In this document: in pieces, positions 36,873 to 46,638 of the stretch
How the letters are laid out: every line of letters starts with the position of its first letter
Numbering within the stretch: the first letter of the stretch is position 1
From: Trichomonas vaginalis G3
Lineage: Eukaryota > Parabasalia > Trichomonadida > Trichomonadidae
Assembly (NCBI RefSeq): GCF_026262505.1
Contig: NC_067206.1
Location: 1,860,001-1,924,000, forward strand
DNA length: 64,000 nt
Direction of reading: 5' to 3'
Made by a program: the position numbers and the translations under genes
Notes under the pieces: model-generated
Databases searched by the model: none
What the model was told of the DNA's origin: nothing
The model's input: the letters and a program-made list of their open reading frames with translations, nothing else

Positions 36873-37193
36873 TTATTTCTTTATATATTTGCCATTCCGA
36901 ACTTCGAAAAGATGTTTTATACCAGCATAGAATTTTTCTCTAGAGCTTGGTCTTATATCGTTTTCATGACAATATTTTCTATATTCTTCATATAAAGCCT
37001 TTTTTTCATACATTTCATAAGGACAATCTAACCAGAATAGCGCATATCCATTTTCGTTATCTAGGTCTCTATATGTTTCTTCTGTTTGTAGAATTTCGCT
37101 TTCTCTATTTAGTTCTATGTCTATATATTGTGGCTTAAAAAGATGTGGGCAAGAAGGGTCTGGCGCTATGTAAAAAGTTAATTTTTCTGTCAT
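36873..37193 (-). CDS. Small protein with D5-primase-type C-terminal winged helix (element B)
   Basis: This 106-residue protein begins MTEKLTFYIAPDPSCPHLFK. Its C-terminal part LYEEYRKYCHENDIRPSSRE and KFYAGIKHLFEVRNGKYIKK follows the pattern of the winged-helix tail of D5/phage-type primase-helicases (YeeYxxWCxxNgixPxSrkkF). No helicase core is present beside it, so it is either a stand-alone DNA-binding protein or the remnant of a larger one. A related fragment lies just to the right, at 37194 to about 37320. Confidence 0.45.
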   Translation of the reverse strand: MTEKLTFYIAPDPSCPHLFKPQYIDIELNRESEILQTEETYRDLDNENGYALFWLDCPYEMYEKKALYEEYRKYCHENDIRPSSREKFYAGIKHLFEVRNGKYIKK

Positions 37194-37320
37194 CTTTTTC
37201 TATCGGATAAAAAAATATTTTTTTTTAAAATTTACTCAGAAAAATTTTTCTTTGTATATACACCATTCTGTACGTCTAAAAGACTTTTGACATTTGCCAA
37301 GAATGTTCGTTCTGGCTGAT
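37194..37320 (-). pseudogene. Fragment of a second D5-type winged-helix gene (element B edge)
   Basis: The leader CTATCGGATAAAAAAATATT and the end of a winged-helix reading similar to the neighbour (LLDVQNGVYTKK against LFEVRNGKYIKK) are recognisable. Element B sequence ends here against the CFAP47 gene. It is a fossil fragment. Confidence 0.45.
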
Positions 37321-40300
37321 TTAGTTCCATTTAGTCTTGTGAAAGTTTCGTTAGGATCTTTTTCGTTTCCTTCAAACTCTGGTGAATGGTATTTTGGCAT
37401 CAAACCTTCTAACTCGAATAAGAACTCTCTTTCTAATGTATCAATAACAAGCAAACCTTTCAGTACTTTTCCATACATCTTTGGCTCAAAAATAATGTCG
37501 CAAGGAACTTCGGTTTCATCTTCAGTAGAAGCTTCAATGTAACCACGGCCTGGAGAAACCGTAAACTCTGCTGCGGAACCTCCTGCAAAGTAAGCTCTGA
37601 AGGGAGTCCTGATTGGGAAGCTTGGTACTTTAACTCTTTGCTTAACGCATTGGTTCAAAACGCATTTAAGAATTATTGACTGTATTGGTTTTCCTGGTAA
37701 AACCGAAATTTGAATAACAAAATGCCATTTTTGCCCTAATTGATTAACAACTGTAACATCAACTGAGGTCTCAATTGGCCTTCTTGGATGCATCTTTGCT
37801 TTCAAGTGTAAATGAATGTTTTCATTTGATGTCGTAACTTTTTCTGGTTTGATTTCAAATATGCTTCTCAAGAATTCATATCCTTCTGCAAATTGAGGAG
37901 TTATTATGTAATCATTTGGTTGATAGCTTTCTTTCTCTCCTACTAATGGAAGATCTATGTCAATAGCTATCTCCGAGTAGGCATGGCCTTTCATTACAGG
38001 GTTAATGTTTCCTTCCGCCGTTGATGCATTTCCTATAATTGGAATCGACCACCGGACCGACTCTGTGTCTATTACAATAGATCCAACAAATTGCCCGGCT
38101 GTTTTTGGTGCAAAAGAGAATGGTATTTGTAATTCTTCATTATATAATCTAAAGAAATGCTGTCTCTTCTTTGTAAGTAGTTTGAATTCGCTAGATGATG
38201 TCAATGACCACTGTGTTTTAACTGGCCTGTTGAATGGATTCTTGAAAATAGCTATCGCACTCGTTGGTGACATAACTAGTCCTTCCACAATGACAGGAGA
38301 TAAAGGCTGAGGTGGTTTACCAATTCCAGATACTGTATAGAACCATTCTCCAATGTCATTGGATTTAACATAGATATTACCACTTTCCTTGACTCCAACG
38401 CAGCTTGGTATATATCTGATCTCAATTTGTTTCTTCTCGAAAGGATTTAAACTGAACATCTTCTTTCCTAAAATAACAAATGAGTTGTTTTCATCATCTC
38501 TAATGACGAAATTTGCTTTTTTGTTCAGTGGGTTCTCTATTGTGATAAAGTACGATGCATATTGACCAACAGGAGCTGTAAGAGGAGCAATGACACTTGT
38601 TTCTGGTTGAGATACATGTAACTCCAAATTATAAATGAATTCTCCTTGGCTTTCGTTCGAAAATGATATTGATGAAGTCTTATCGAACTGTGTCAAAGGA
38701 GAGAATATCAATTTGTATTCAGTTGTGGTCTTCCCTGCAACTTTAAATTTCTTCAAGCCAAAGAAATCAGTATCATCAAAGTCAACATCAAATTCCATTT
38801 CAGTATCGTTGTCATTTGTGATTGGGATGGAAACTGTCGCTGATTGTCTTGCAACTGTCGATACCTCAATTGTCTGTTCTGGAGGGGGTCTGTCAACATC
38901 TACTTCAATGATGTACCATTGGTAATATCCATTTGATGGGTCAGTGAAAGTGATTGTTCCTGCGCAAATTCCAGATTGAACAGAATATATTTTGAAGGGC
39001 ATTTCTTGAATTTCTCCTTGTTTCTTAAACTCAAATGTCTTTGGAACATCTACAATTGGCAGATCTGTTGAAACATTTACTGTTCCTTTTGTAAAGCATT
39101 CCACTTTGAGTTTGTGAGGACATGTTTTCCTTGCCACTGCTGCAAATTTGATTTTTTCGTTTGCGGGTGGTTCTTGCACATGAGCAATCAGCTTGTATAC
39201 AGTAACTGCTTCTTTTGTCATATTTGTAACAGTCAAATCAACTTTGAAATCGCCGATTTGTTTGCAGGAGAAGATAACAGGCAGCTGGAAAACTCCTTCG
39301 GCAGGTACAGAAAATCTATTTGGAACTGTAAACATTGAATTTGAAAGTCCAGAAACTGACGCTTTGAACTCCCAGATTCTTTTAGATGTGTTTTCAAATG
39401 GAATTTCTTGTTGCAGTTGTTGTCCAGCGACCATATTAAACTCGATAGAGAAAGACTGAGTATTTGCCAACCCAATTCCTTTTACAGTGTATACTCTGAC
39501 ATCGTAGTTGGACATCATTACCACCTTGCAAGGATATTCTCCAGGCTTAGTTGGAGTGAATGAGATGGAAATTCCTTTGTCTTTGACTTTGTCATTCATA
39601 GAAATGTATTGTTCAGGTACAGAGAAGAAAGTTGAGGATGATTGTATTGTGAATGTCTGTGTCTGGAATGATTGCGTGAATACATGAGTAACTTCTCGTT
39701 GTTTGATTGTTACTAATTCTCTGAGCTTACGTTCGGAAATGTAATTTGCCAAATTATTAACTCTTTCGCTTGAATACGCTAATGCCCACATCAAGTTGTT
39801 GTTGCACGAATCTATATTAACATTTGTAGAAACTTTGTGCTTGCATTCCACTTTGAGTTGGCCTGTTAAATCTGCTGATGGAACAGGAAGAAGAGGATTT
39901 CCAACGATTTCATAAACAAATTCACCAATATTCTGGTTATGGAAAATGAGGAAGCAGCGAAGTTTCTTCATCGAAATCGGGATATATTCCACCGATACCT
40001 TTGCATTCGAATTTTCTTTGACAAAAGATATTTCTCTTTGACTAAAAATAAATGATTTGTGTTTGTTTATGTAGTTCTCAAATGGATGCTTTGATTCAAT
40101 GATATCGCCTTCGATTGACAAGTCATTCAAAAACATTTGTAATTGTTTCGAGCACTGCTCGCTCGATGTCGTATATTCAAATGTTTTAGAATAAAGCTTG
40201 TAATTTCCCGTCTTCTTTATAACATTTGGTATTTCCAAATCAACTTTTTTCTGTTTATACATCTCAGTTTCAATTGTTATTGTATTTTTAGGCAAAGTAA

Positions 40301-43300
40301 TCTGAGTATTCGAAACTAAATCAACAACAATTGTACTAGCAAATGTAGGAACAATTCCATTTGTCATTGTCTTTGATAAGCCTAGCTTAGACTTTGTTGT
40401 TTGCGAAGAGATTGTCTGGGATTTTGGAGAGATTATTGGTGTTGAAGACTGACTGTCGCTTCTAAAAATTGCTTTTGGTCGTTCTGGTGTTAATGTCAAT
40501 CTCGCAGTTTCAGGTTCATGAGTTCTTGAGAAATATTCAATGCTGAACTCGGCACTCTCGTGTGCTTGTAATGTAATTGTATTCTGAACTAAAGAGAAGT
40601 TCTTGGAACCTTCTAACTTGGCAGTGTATAAAATATCTCTGTTGGATGTGTTTGAAATTGTTACATTTTGTATCAAACTTGTGTTCAACGGAGTTTTGAA
40701 TTCAACATTTGATCCTGGAATGAAATATGGTAAAGACATATAAAGTTGTATTGAAATTAAAGCTAGTGTTGGGCAATCGCCCTTTACAAAGTCAATTGAA
40801 GTTAAAGCAACATTTGACTTCAATTCATTTAATATTGAAACAAGACTTCCTGGATCTTTTTGACTAGACTCGAATAATGGTTTTGATACATGGGAATCTA
40901 CAACATTACCGATAATGCTCACATCTTGTAATTCATGAAAATCAATAATTGCTCTTGCGCTAACACTCTTGGAATAATAAACTGAGAGCCACTTTAGAAC
41001 TAGTCCTTCTTGATTGGAGTATACATTTGAAATTGCCCCTTGTCTGAATATTCTGTTGATTTCATTGAACTGATATTCGCTAACTTTACTTTTTAATGCT
41101 CTTAAAGAATCTAGGAATCCAGGGGTAGCATTGAATTTGGCAGTATCAATTTTTGATACATAAAACAATTTTATTACTTGCCATATAACTAAAGTCCAAC
41201 TTTCATTTGACAAATTTGTGTAGTTTTCATCCAAGGCTTTCAAATCCTTTAACATTGAGTTCACAAATGACTGGGAAGCAGAAAAATTATTGACAATTTC
41301 ATTTGGCAATGTATTTGTCTCCTGTGCGCCAATAAAATCTAAACCAAAAAGTTTCCTTGTAATTCTAGACCCGTTGAAAAGAAGGAAATCTTCTTTAGGA
41401 AGAAGAAACTCTGGTTTAACACTCGAAAGCATTGCGCCTTGACTGATCAGGTTCTGTAAAATATTTGATAAGTCTTTCAATTTAGAGTTATAATCTTTCT
41501 TATGGTATTCTCCTAAAGTAAGTTTTTTCCCGCCAAAGTTTTGAATAATATCACATAAAATATTTGGATCATTTGCAATGTCTTGAGGGAAATCACCAAT
41601 TGGACTTGAAATTGCTGATTTATTTATGAACCTTCTAAGGAAATCAAGCATCTCTGGAGTTATACAACTCTTGATTTTGTAGTATTCATCACATGAATTT
41701 GAAGATAAGTACTTTGATAAATAATCAGGAGTTTCAATGTTTGTATTAATGAAAGGAGTTCTTCCTCCTTGCATCGAAATTTGGTATTTGTTCAATGAAA
41801 TAATTGGATACAGAGTGAAAACACTGTGATCTGTTGTAGCAGAAACATTAAATGAATATGAATGGCCTTTGTCATCAATCAACGCAACGACTGTTGAAAA
41901 AGATAGTGGTTTGGTGTGGCAAAATGATATCTTAAGAGGAATAGATGCAACTGTATATTGTAAGGTGTTTGTTTGAGGAAATTCGACTTTTAATGGGATA
42001 TTCTTTGTATTAACTGGCAATTCCGCTTTAAGAGATGCCTGAATGAAACAGAAATTGATGACGTCAATTGTTACAGAAGATGTCATGTTGCATGGAACAA
42101 TAGGAAGACAGACATAGTTTGTGGATGTTTTAAATAAACGACTAGATCCAACTCCGCTAATCTGAAGGCTAGTTATCAAGACTTCTTCTTTGATAATTTC
42201 AACTTCATTCTGGTCTGAATTCTCAGTTTTAATAATTTTTTCTGTTTCAATAGTTGCATAAAGAGGAATTTCGCAACAAACCGGAATAATATTTGTTGGT
42301 CGGAACTTAAAGAAAACAGAGGTGGTCCCTAAATAGTCAACAGTACCTTCATCATTGTCAATGGTTATAACTTTTGGTAGTTTTTGTGAATCGAATCTAA
42401 ACTTAACAGGTTTTTTAGATTCATTTCTTATAACAACTTCTTGATGACTTGGCCTACAGTTTGGATTACTTGAATCAAACAGAGGTGATATACCAAAGTC
42501 AACGCATGTTGTGTTAGGAAGAATTGGCGCATGTATTGCTTGAGCAGATACTATTGGATGTTCCTTAAGATTGATGTCTTTATTTGCCATGGAAATAGGG
42601 AGTTCGAATGTGAAATCTTGAACATCTATTGGCTGAAAAACGAGCATGAAATCAACATTTGAATCAGGTATTACGGTAATCTTGTAGGACTTAGAATTTT
42701 CTTTACCTGTCATTATGATTGCGTTACTCTTTCCATCTTGGCCGCATTGACCTAATTCTGCGGCGTATTCGATATTGAAGCCATCATAACCTGTCAAATC
42801 TAAATTGAGAGCGGCGGAAATTCTACCTTTGTTTACAATAGAGATTTTCTTTTTTTCGATTGCACCAATGAACAGTCTTCCATACTCCAAAGGTTCGTTC
42901 TTGATCGAAACAAAAGGAATTTGTCCACTTCCTTGTATATTAATTTTTACTGGAGAAGTTCCAGCAATGTCAATTGTCACAGGATGGGTGAAATCACCAG
43001 CAGTTGAGCATGAATAAGACACATTCAATTGCTTGATTTCATTTGAAACTATTCTTCCATAGCGAGGATTTATTGATAATCCAATCAAATCCGGATAATT
43101 TAGTTTAAACAAAGCATCATCAACTCCTGTATTCTTTAGTTTAATGACAGCATTCTGTTGGACACCAAGAGGTATCAATCCCAAATCTACTGTTTTCTTT
43201 GGAATAACAATCTTTGATTTACCAGTGTCACCAATCAAATTCAGAGTTCTCTGCAAACCTCCAACAACAAACAAAGTAGCCGTGCATTCAGAGTGTTGAA

Positions 43301-45623
43301 CTTGTTCTGGAGTGTAAAATAGGACAATATCTTCTTTGGCTTGAGGTTGTATTGATCCTTGTTCGTGTTGAATACTGAATGGCTTTGTAATATTTCGCCA
43401 AGTGTAATGTGCAACAGCATTAGAGTTATTAAATAATGTCACTGTTTCAGAGCATTCGAACTTAGTTTGACCATATCCAAATCCAAAATTGATTTCCTTT
43501 TTGGATAGGCGCATTTCAATAGGAATTGACTGCGCCGCAATATTGATCTGATACTTGTGGAAGTTGTTAACAACATAAGAGATTGTTTTATTGAAGGTTT
43601 GCTCTTTAGTTGTGGAGAAAACGATCATAAAAGTGGCTGTTTGTAAAGGAGGAATAACTTGTGTTAAAGGGTTTGAATCCTTGAGTTCTTCATCACCTAT
43701 CTTGAATTCAACAAAGATGTTTTGTTGGAGATTGTTTGTAATTGTAATCTCCTTAGATTGAGTCGAATAGACAGAGACAACTCCAAAGTTTATTGCATTA
43801 AGAGAACAAAGTACTGAAAGTTGCTGAGCAGGAGAAAGTTTACGAGAGCATTCATTAATTTCTGGAGGTGTTGTTGGCTTCAGTCGAAGGCGACCTGTTT
43901 GTATTTCTGTCAAATAATTCGAAGTGTTCTGTGTTGTGTTTTGTGAAACTTTTTCAGTTTTTTTTTCTGACATAAAACCTGGATCTGGTTCGTCTAATCC
44001 TTCACCGTACGTAATGCCAAAGTTTGGATCTTGTCTACCACCTTTCTTTAGTTCTGCATCTACAATTTCTTTGACATCATCTTCGTTAAAATTAGATTTT
44101 GTCATGGATAAATATTCTTTTGCTTGCGTTGATAATTCTTGATATAATTTAGTTTTCATTGTATGTTCTGATCTCTTTTCAGCTGAATCTGTGATATATT
44201 TATCAAATTGCTCTCTTTTCTTCAATTTTTCGTTCAATTCTATCTCATCCAAGCCAAATGCAGAAACAGGATGCTCCCTTGCATACTGAGCATCTGGAAC
44301 TATTGACCAAACATCTGGTCTTATGAACTTTTTCTGTTCTAGATCCTTTTTTACTGCAATTCCAGAAAAATGTAGCATTTTTTGCGATAAGCCATTATTA
44401 ATTAGAATAGGAATGTTATGTACAAACTCGCCCATATTACGTGGATAGAAATTGATGTTCATTGTCTTGGATTTCTGTGGAGGAATTACTAAATTTTCTG
44501 GAACAAATCGAAACTGGGCAACATTTTTGAGAGTTACATCAATTGGTAAGAATGAAGAATCATTTGTGATTGTCAATTTCTTTGTAACTGTTGTGTTTAC
44601 GATCTGTCTACCGAAATTAAAATCAACTGGATCAAAAGTTGCAAATATTCCAACTGATGCACCCATTAATGAAATTTCGCTTACTTGTCTGGTCTCAAGC
44701 ACATCAATTTTAAGTGAATGAGTAAAAACACTTTCGATATCATTTTCGAAATTCTGTAAAGGAGGACTAAATAATAAATTGATTTGTGTTTCAGCATTTG
44801 GTTGCAACACTCCTTCAAGTGGAATTGCTTGAAATATTTTAGTCGGATCGTGATCTGAAACTGATGCTGATTCCGTAATATGAGAGATTGCAAAAGATCT
44901 AACTGCTTTATCTGGATTTTTGATAGTAACTCCTAATACCTTCTTTTGGCCACTGTATATCTTGCCAAAATTTAAATCATCTATACATTTATTTTCATAC
45001 CAAAATTGTAAAGGTGTACCTATTATATTTGCCTTAACAGTGATGTTTGGTATTGGCTCAATAACCCCTTCAACTTCTACCTTTAAAATTGCATTAACTT
45101 GTCCTGCTTCTTTCGAAGATACTGTAAATAATACATCATCTTTTCTTCCAGGATGCAATACACGTTCAGGATTGACTATTGTAAGATTTTTGTTGTTGGA
45201 TGTGACTTTCATTTTGGTCTCTACACTACTATAATTTGTGATTGAAAATTTTTCGCTAATTTTGTTATTGATAGGGATATTACCCATGTCAATATCAGTG
45301 GAGGAAAGTGTAACTGCTGGGCATTTTGGATATGCAGTAATTGGTAAAATGATTTCGCCATTTGTAAATTTAACAATCAAAGTTCCTTTAACAACTTCAT
45401 TTGATTTGGGAACATAAGTAATTGTTGTCTTGGCTTCGAGACTGTGGGGTGTGATTCCTCCTTTGTTCAAAGGTATTTTGAACGGAGAATTAGGAGGAAC
45501 TGCAAATTTGATAACTTGAGGTCTTCCTGATGTATTAAGCGCCCAGACATCTAATGTATCTGCCTCGCCAACAACGCATTCTCGAAATACTAATGCTTCT
45601 GGCGAGATTTTCAGCGCTTTCAT
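37236..45623 (-). CDS. CFAP47-like axonemal ASH-repeat protein (host)
   Basis: A single 2795-residue frame from ATG at 45623 (MKALKISPEALVFRECVVGE). Residues 1-430 and 600-1330 are tandem ASH/MSP-type beta domains (for example VDLGLIPLGVQQNAVIKLKN). Residues 430-560 are a charged helical linker. Residues 1340-1680 are helical and include EGLVLKWLSVYYSKSVSARA then IIDFHELQDVSIIGNVVDSH near 1535, which fits a calponin-homology domain. Residues 1690-2730 are again ASH repeats. ASH plus one central CH-like domain is the layout of CFAP47, a flagellar central-pair protein; HYDIN is the alternative but is longer and lacks that arrangement. The last 25 or so codons lie in Maverick-derived DNA, so the original end was lost or replaced. 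The gene is otherwise unbroken. Confidence 0.7.
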   Translation of the reverse strand: MKALKISPEALVFRECVVGEADTLDVWALNTSGRPQVIKFAVPPNSPFKIPLNKGGITPHSLEAKTTITYVPKSNEVVKGTLIVKFTNGEIILPITAYPKCPAVTLSSTDIDMGNIPINNKISEKFSITNYSSVETKMKVTSNNKNLTIVNPERVLHPGRKDDVLFTVSSKEAGQVNAILKVEVEGVIEPIPNITVKANIIGTPLQFWYENKCIDDLNFGKIYSGQKKVLGVTIKNPDKAVRSFAISHITESASVSDHDPTKIFQAIPLEGVLQPNAETQINLLFSPPLQNFENDIESVFTHSLKIDVLETRQVSEISLMGASVGIFATFDPVDFNFGRQIVNTTVTKKLTITNDSSFLPIDVTLKNVAQFRFVPENLVIPPQKSKTMNINFYPRNMGEFVHNIPILINNGLSQKMLHFSGIAVKKDLEQKKFIRPDVWSIVPDAQYAREHPVSAFGLDEIELNEKLKKREQFDKYITDSAEKRSEHTMKTKLYQELSTQAKEYLSMTKSNFNEDDVKEIVDAELKKGGRQDPNFGITYGEGLDEPDPGFMSEKKTEKVSQNTTQNTSNYLTEIQTGRLRLKPTTPPEINECSRKLSPAQQLSVLCSLNAINFGVVSVYSTQSKEITITNNLQQNIFVEFKIGDEELKDSNPLTQVIPPLQTATFMIVFSTTKEQTFNKTISYVVNNFHKYQINIAAQSIPIEMRLSKKEINFGFGYGQTKFECSETVTLFNNSNAVAHYTWRNITKPFSIQHEQGSIQPQAKEDIVLFYTPEQVQHSECTATLFVVGGLQRTLNLIGDTGKSKIVIPKKTVDLGLIPLGVQQNAVIKLKNTGVDDALFKLNYPDLIGLSINPRYGRIVSNEIKQLNVSYSCSTAGDFTHPVTIDIAGTSPVKINIQGSGQIPFVSIKNEPLEYGRLFIGAIEKKKISIVNKGRISAALNLDLTGYDGFNIEYAAELGQCGQDGKSNAIIMTGKENSKSYKITVIPDSNVDFMLVFQPIDVQDFTFELPISMANKDINLKEHPIVSAQAIHAPILPNTTCVDFGISPLFDSSNPNCRPSHQEVVIRNESKKPVKFRFDSQKLPKVITIDNDEGTVDYLGTTSVFFKFRPTNIIPVCCEIPLYATIETEKIIKTENSDQNEVEIIKEEVLITSLQISGVGSSRLFKTSTNYVCLPIVPCNMTSSVTIDVINFCFIQASLKAELPVNTKNIPLKVEFPQTNTLQYTVASIPLKISFCHTKPLSFSTVVALIDDKGHSYSFNVSATTDHSVFTLYPIISLNKYQISMQGGRTPFINTNIETPDYLSKYLSSNSCDEYYKIKSCITPEMLDFLRRFINKSAISSPIGDFPQDIANDPNILCDIIQNFGGKKLTLGEYHKKDYNSKLKDLSNILQNLISQGAMLSSVKPEFLLPKEDFLLFNGSRITRKLFGLDFIGAQETNTLPNEIVNNFSASQSFVNSMLKDLKALDENYTNLSNESWTLVIWQVIKLFYVSKIDTAKFNATPGFLDSLRALKSKVSEYQFNEINRIFRQGAISNVYSNQEGLVLKWLSVYYSKSVSARAIIDFHELQDVSIIGNVVDSHVSKPLFESSQKDPGSLVSILNELKSNVALTSIDFVKGDCPTLALISIQLYMSLPYFIPGSNVEFKTPLNTSLIQNVTISNTSNRDILYTAKLEGSKNFSLVQNTITLQAHESAEFSIEYFSRTHEPETARLTLTPERPKAIFRSDSQSSTPIISPKSQTISSQTTKSKLGLSKTMTNGIVPTFASTIVVDLVSNTQITLPKNTITIETEMYKQKKVDLEIPNVIKKTGNYKLYSKTFEYTTSSEQCSKQLQMFLNDLSIEGDIIESKHPFENYINKHKSFIFSQREISFVKENSNAKVSVEYIPISMKKLRCFLIFHNQNIGEFVYEIVGNPLLPVPSADLTGQLKVECKHKVSTNVNIDSCNNNLMWALAYSSERVNNLANYISERKLRELVTIKQREVTHVFTQSFQTQTFTIQSSSTFFSVPEQYISMNDKVKDKGISISFTPTKPGEYPCKVVMMSNYDVRVYTVKGIGLANTQSFSIEFNMVAGQQLQQEIPFENTSKRIWEFKASVSGLSNSMFTVPNRFSVPAEGVFQLPVIFSCKQIGDFKVDLTVTNMTKEAVTVYKLIAHVQEPPANEKIKFAAVARKTCPHKLKVECFTKGTVNVSTDLPIVDVPKTFEFKKQGEIQEMPFKIYSVQSGICAGTITFTDPSNGYYQWYIIEVDVDRPPPEQTIEVSTVARQSATVSIPITNDNDTEMEFDVDFDDTDFFGLKKFKVAGKTTTEYKLIFSPLTQFDKTSSISFSNESQGEFIYNLELHVSQPETSVIAPLTAPVGQYASYFITIENPLNKKANFVIRDDENNSFVILGKKMFSLNPFEKKQIEIRYIPSCVGVKESGNIYVKSNDIGEWFYTVSGIGKPPQPLSPVIVEGLVMSPTSAIAIFKNPFNRPVKTQWSLTSSSEFKLLTKKRQHFFRLYNEELQIPFSFAPKTAGQFVGSIVIDTESVRWSIPIIGNASTAEGNINPVMKGHAYSEIAIDIDLPLVGEKESYQPNDYIITPQFAEGYEFLRSIFEIKPEKVTTSNENIHLHLKAKMHPRRPIETSVDVTVVNQLGQKWHFVIQISVLPGKPIQSIILKCVLNQCVKQRVKVPSFPIRTPFRAYFAGGSAAEFTVSPGRGYIEASTEDETEVPCDIIFEPKMYGKVLKGLLVIDTLEREFLFELEGLMPKYHSPEFEGNEKDPNETFTRLNGTKSARTNILGKCQKSFRRTEWCIYKEKFF

Positions 45624-46638
45624 CTTTTCAATCTAACGTACAGTAACTGGATTTATACTTCCTAATTAGAGAACGAGTATATAAACATATTGCTAAATAA
45701 AATTTGCATATAAATATTTCCATAATTTTATAAAATTTATTTTGAATTCAATCAATAAATGTTTCAGCCAATAAATATCTTAAAAGTGCTTACTATATAA
45801 TACATATTATTGGTTTTACTATATAAGAAGTCAAAAATATTTAAATTTAATAAAAAAAATTCGATTGTGGAATATTTCAATAAATCTCAATGAAATTTCT
45901 TTATCACTCATTATTTTAAGGCTATATAAAGTGTATCTTCATATTAAAATCAAGAGATAAATGAAACTAAAATAAGCTAGAACTAGAAACAATTTAGATA
46001 TAGATTAGCATTGAATTATGATACTCCCGATTGTAGCCAGTTTTGAGATGGAATATGAAGAGAAAATAAAAGAGAATGTAAATACAATTTCTTTAAATAA
46101 GATTATTGTTAAGAACAATTAAGAAATAGTTATAAAGAATTGTACACATGCAATTATGAATTAGATAAAGACTCTTTGTGATATAGATTTCAAAGGTTTT
46201 CAAAAAACTAAAAAGATAGATGTATGAGTCGAAACCTAGACAGGAATTTGAAACTGTGTTCGTTTGATCTATTATAGTCAATTACTCTCCTCGAATAATA
46301 ATAAATTGACACTAAATAAGTTAGTTTGTTCCAAGAATCAGAAATTGATTACTTGAACTATGCATTTGGTAATGATTCTGAAGAATGTGGCTAAATCTAA
46401 ACTATCAAAATCCAAAAAAAAAGTTTGGAATATGATAAACTATAAAAAAAAATAACCAAATAACAAACTAAAGAACTATTTAAGTATTTTATCTATAATA
46501 AAATAGAAAGGTATTAAATTTATCTTATTTTCTCCCATCGTTATTTAGTAAAGGGATCGACATAAATAATCGCTAATTCCGGCGGTTTTATCGATGCAAG
46601 AAAAATTGTGTTCAAATAGCGGTTAATAAATTAATTAT
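45624..46638. other. Host intergenic DNA between divergent CFAP47-like and beta-adaptin genes
   Basis: About 1 kb of AT-rich DNA serving as the shared upstream region of two divergent genes. I see no gene, RNA or repeat. Bases 46560-46638 (CGCTAATTCCGGCGGTTTTA and onward) are slightly GC-richer and may hold the beta-adaptin core promoter, with no firm motif. Confidence 0.45.

Larger units (their letters stand above)
21808..37320. mobile_element. Maverick/Polinton element B (family 1), fossil
   Basis: The element starts with an A tract (21808-21834) and the GC-rich end hairpin (21851-21863), in mirror orientation to element A. It carries the A-like genes up to the integrase. Beyond them are small proteins, an HNH nuclease, a second jelly-roll-like gene, KilA-N proteins, a packaging ATPase and a D5-type winged-helix protein, with three minisatellite blocks between. 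No terminal hairpin is found at the right side; Maverick-like sequence fades into the CFAP47 gene between about 37300 and 37380. No polymerase is present. It is a fossil with about ten breaks, concentrated in the left third, and is close to A in sequence, hence probably young. Confidence 0.85.

Noticed and set aside
37236-45623. HYDIN as the identity of the ASH-repeat protein
   Set aside because: The central CH-like domain between ASH blocks and the length near 2800 fit CFAP47 better. HYDIN is not fully excluded.
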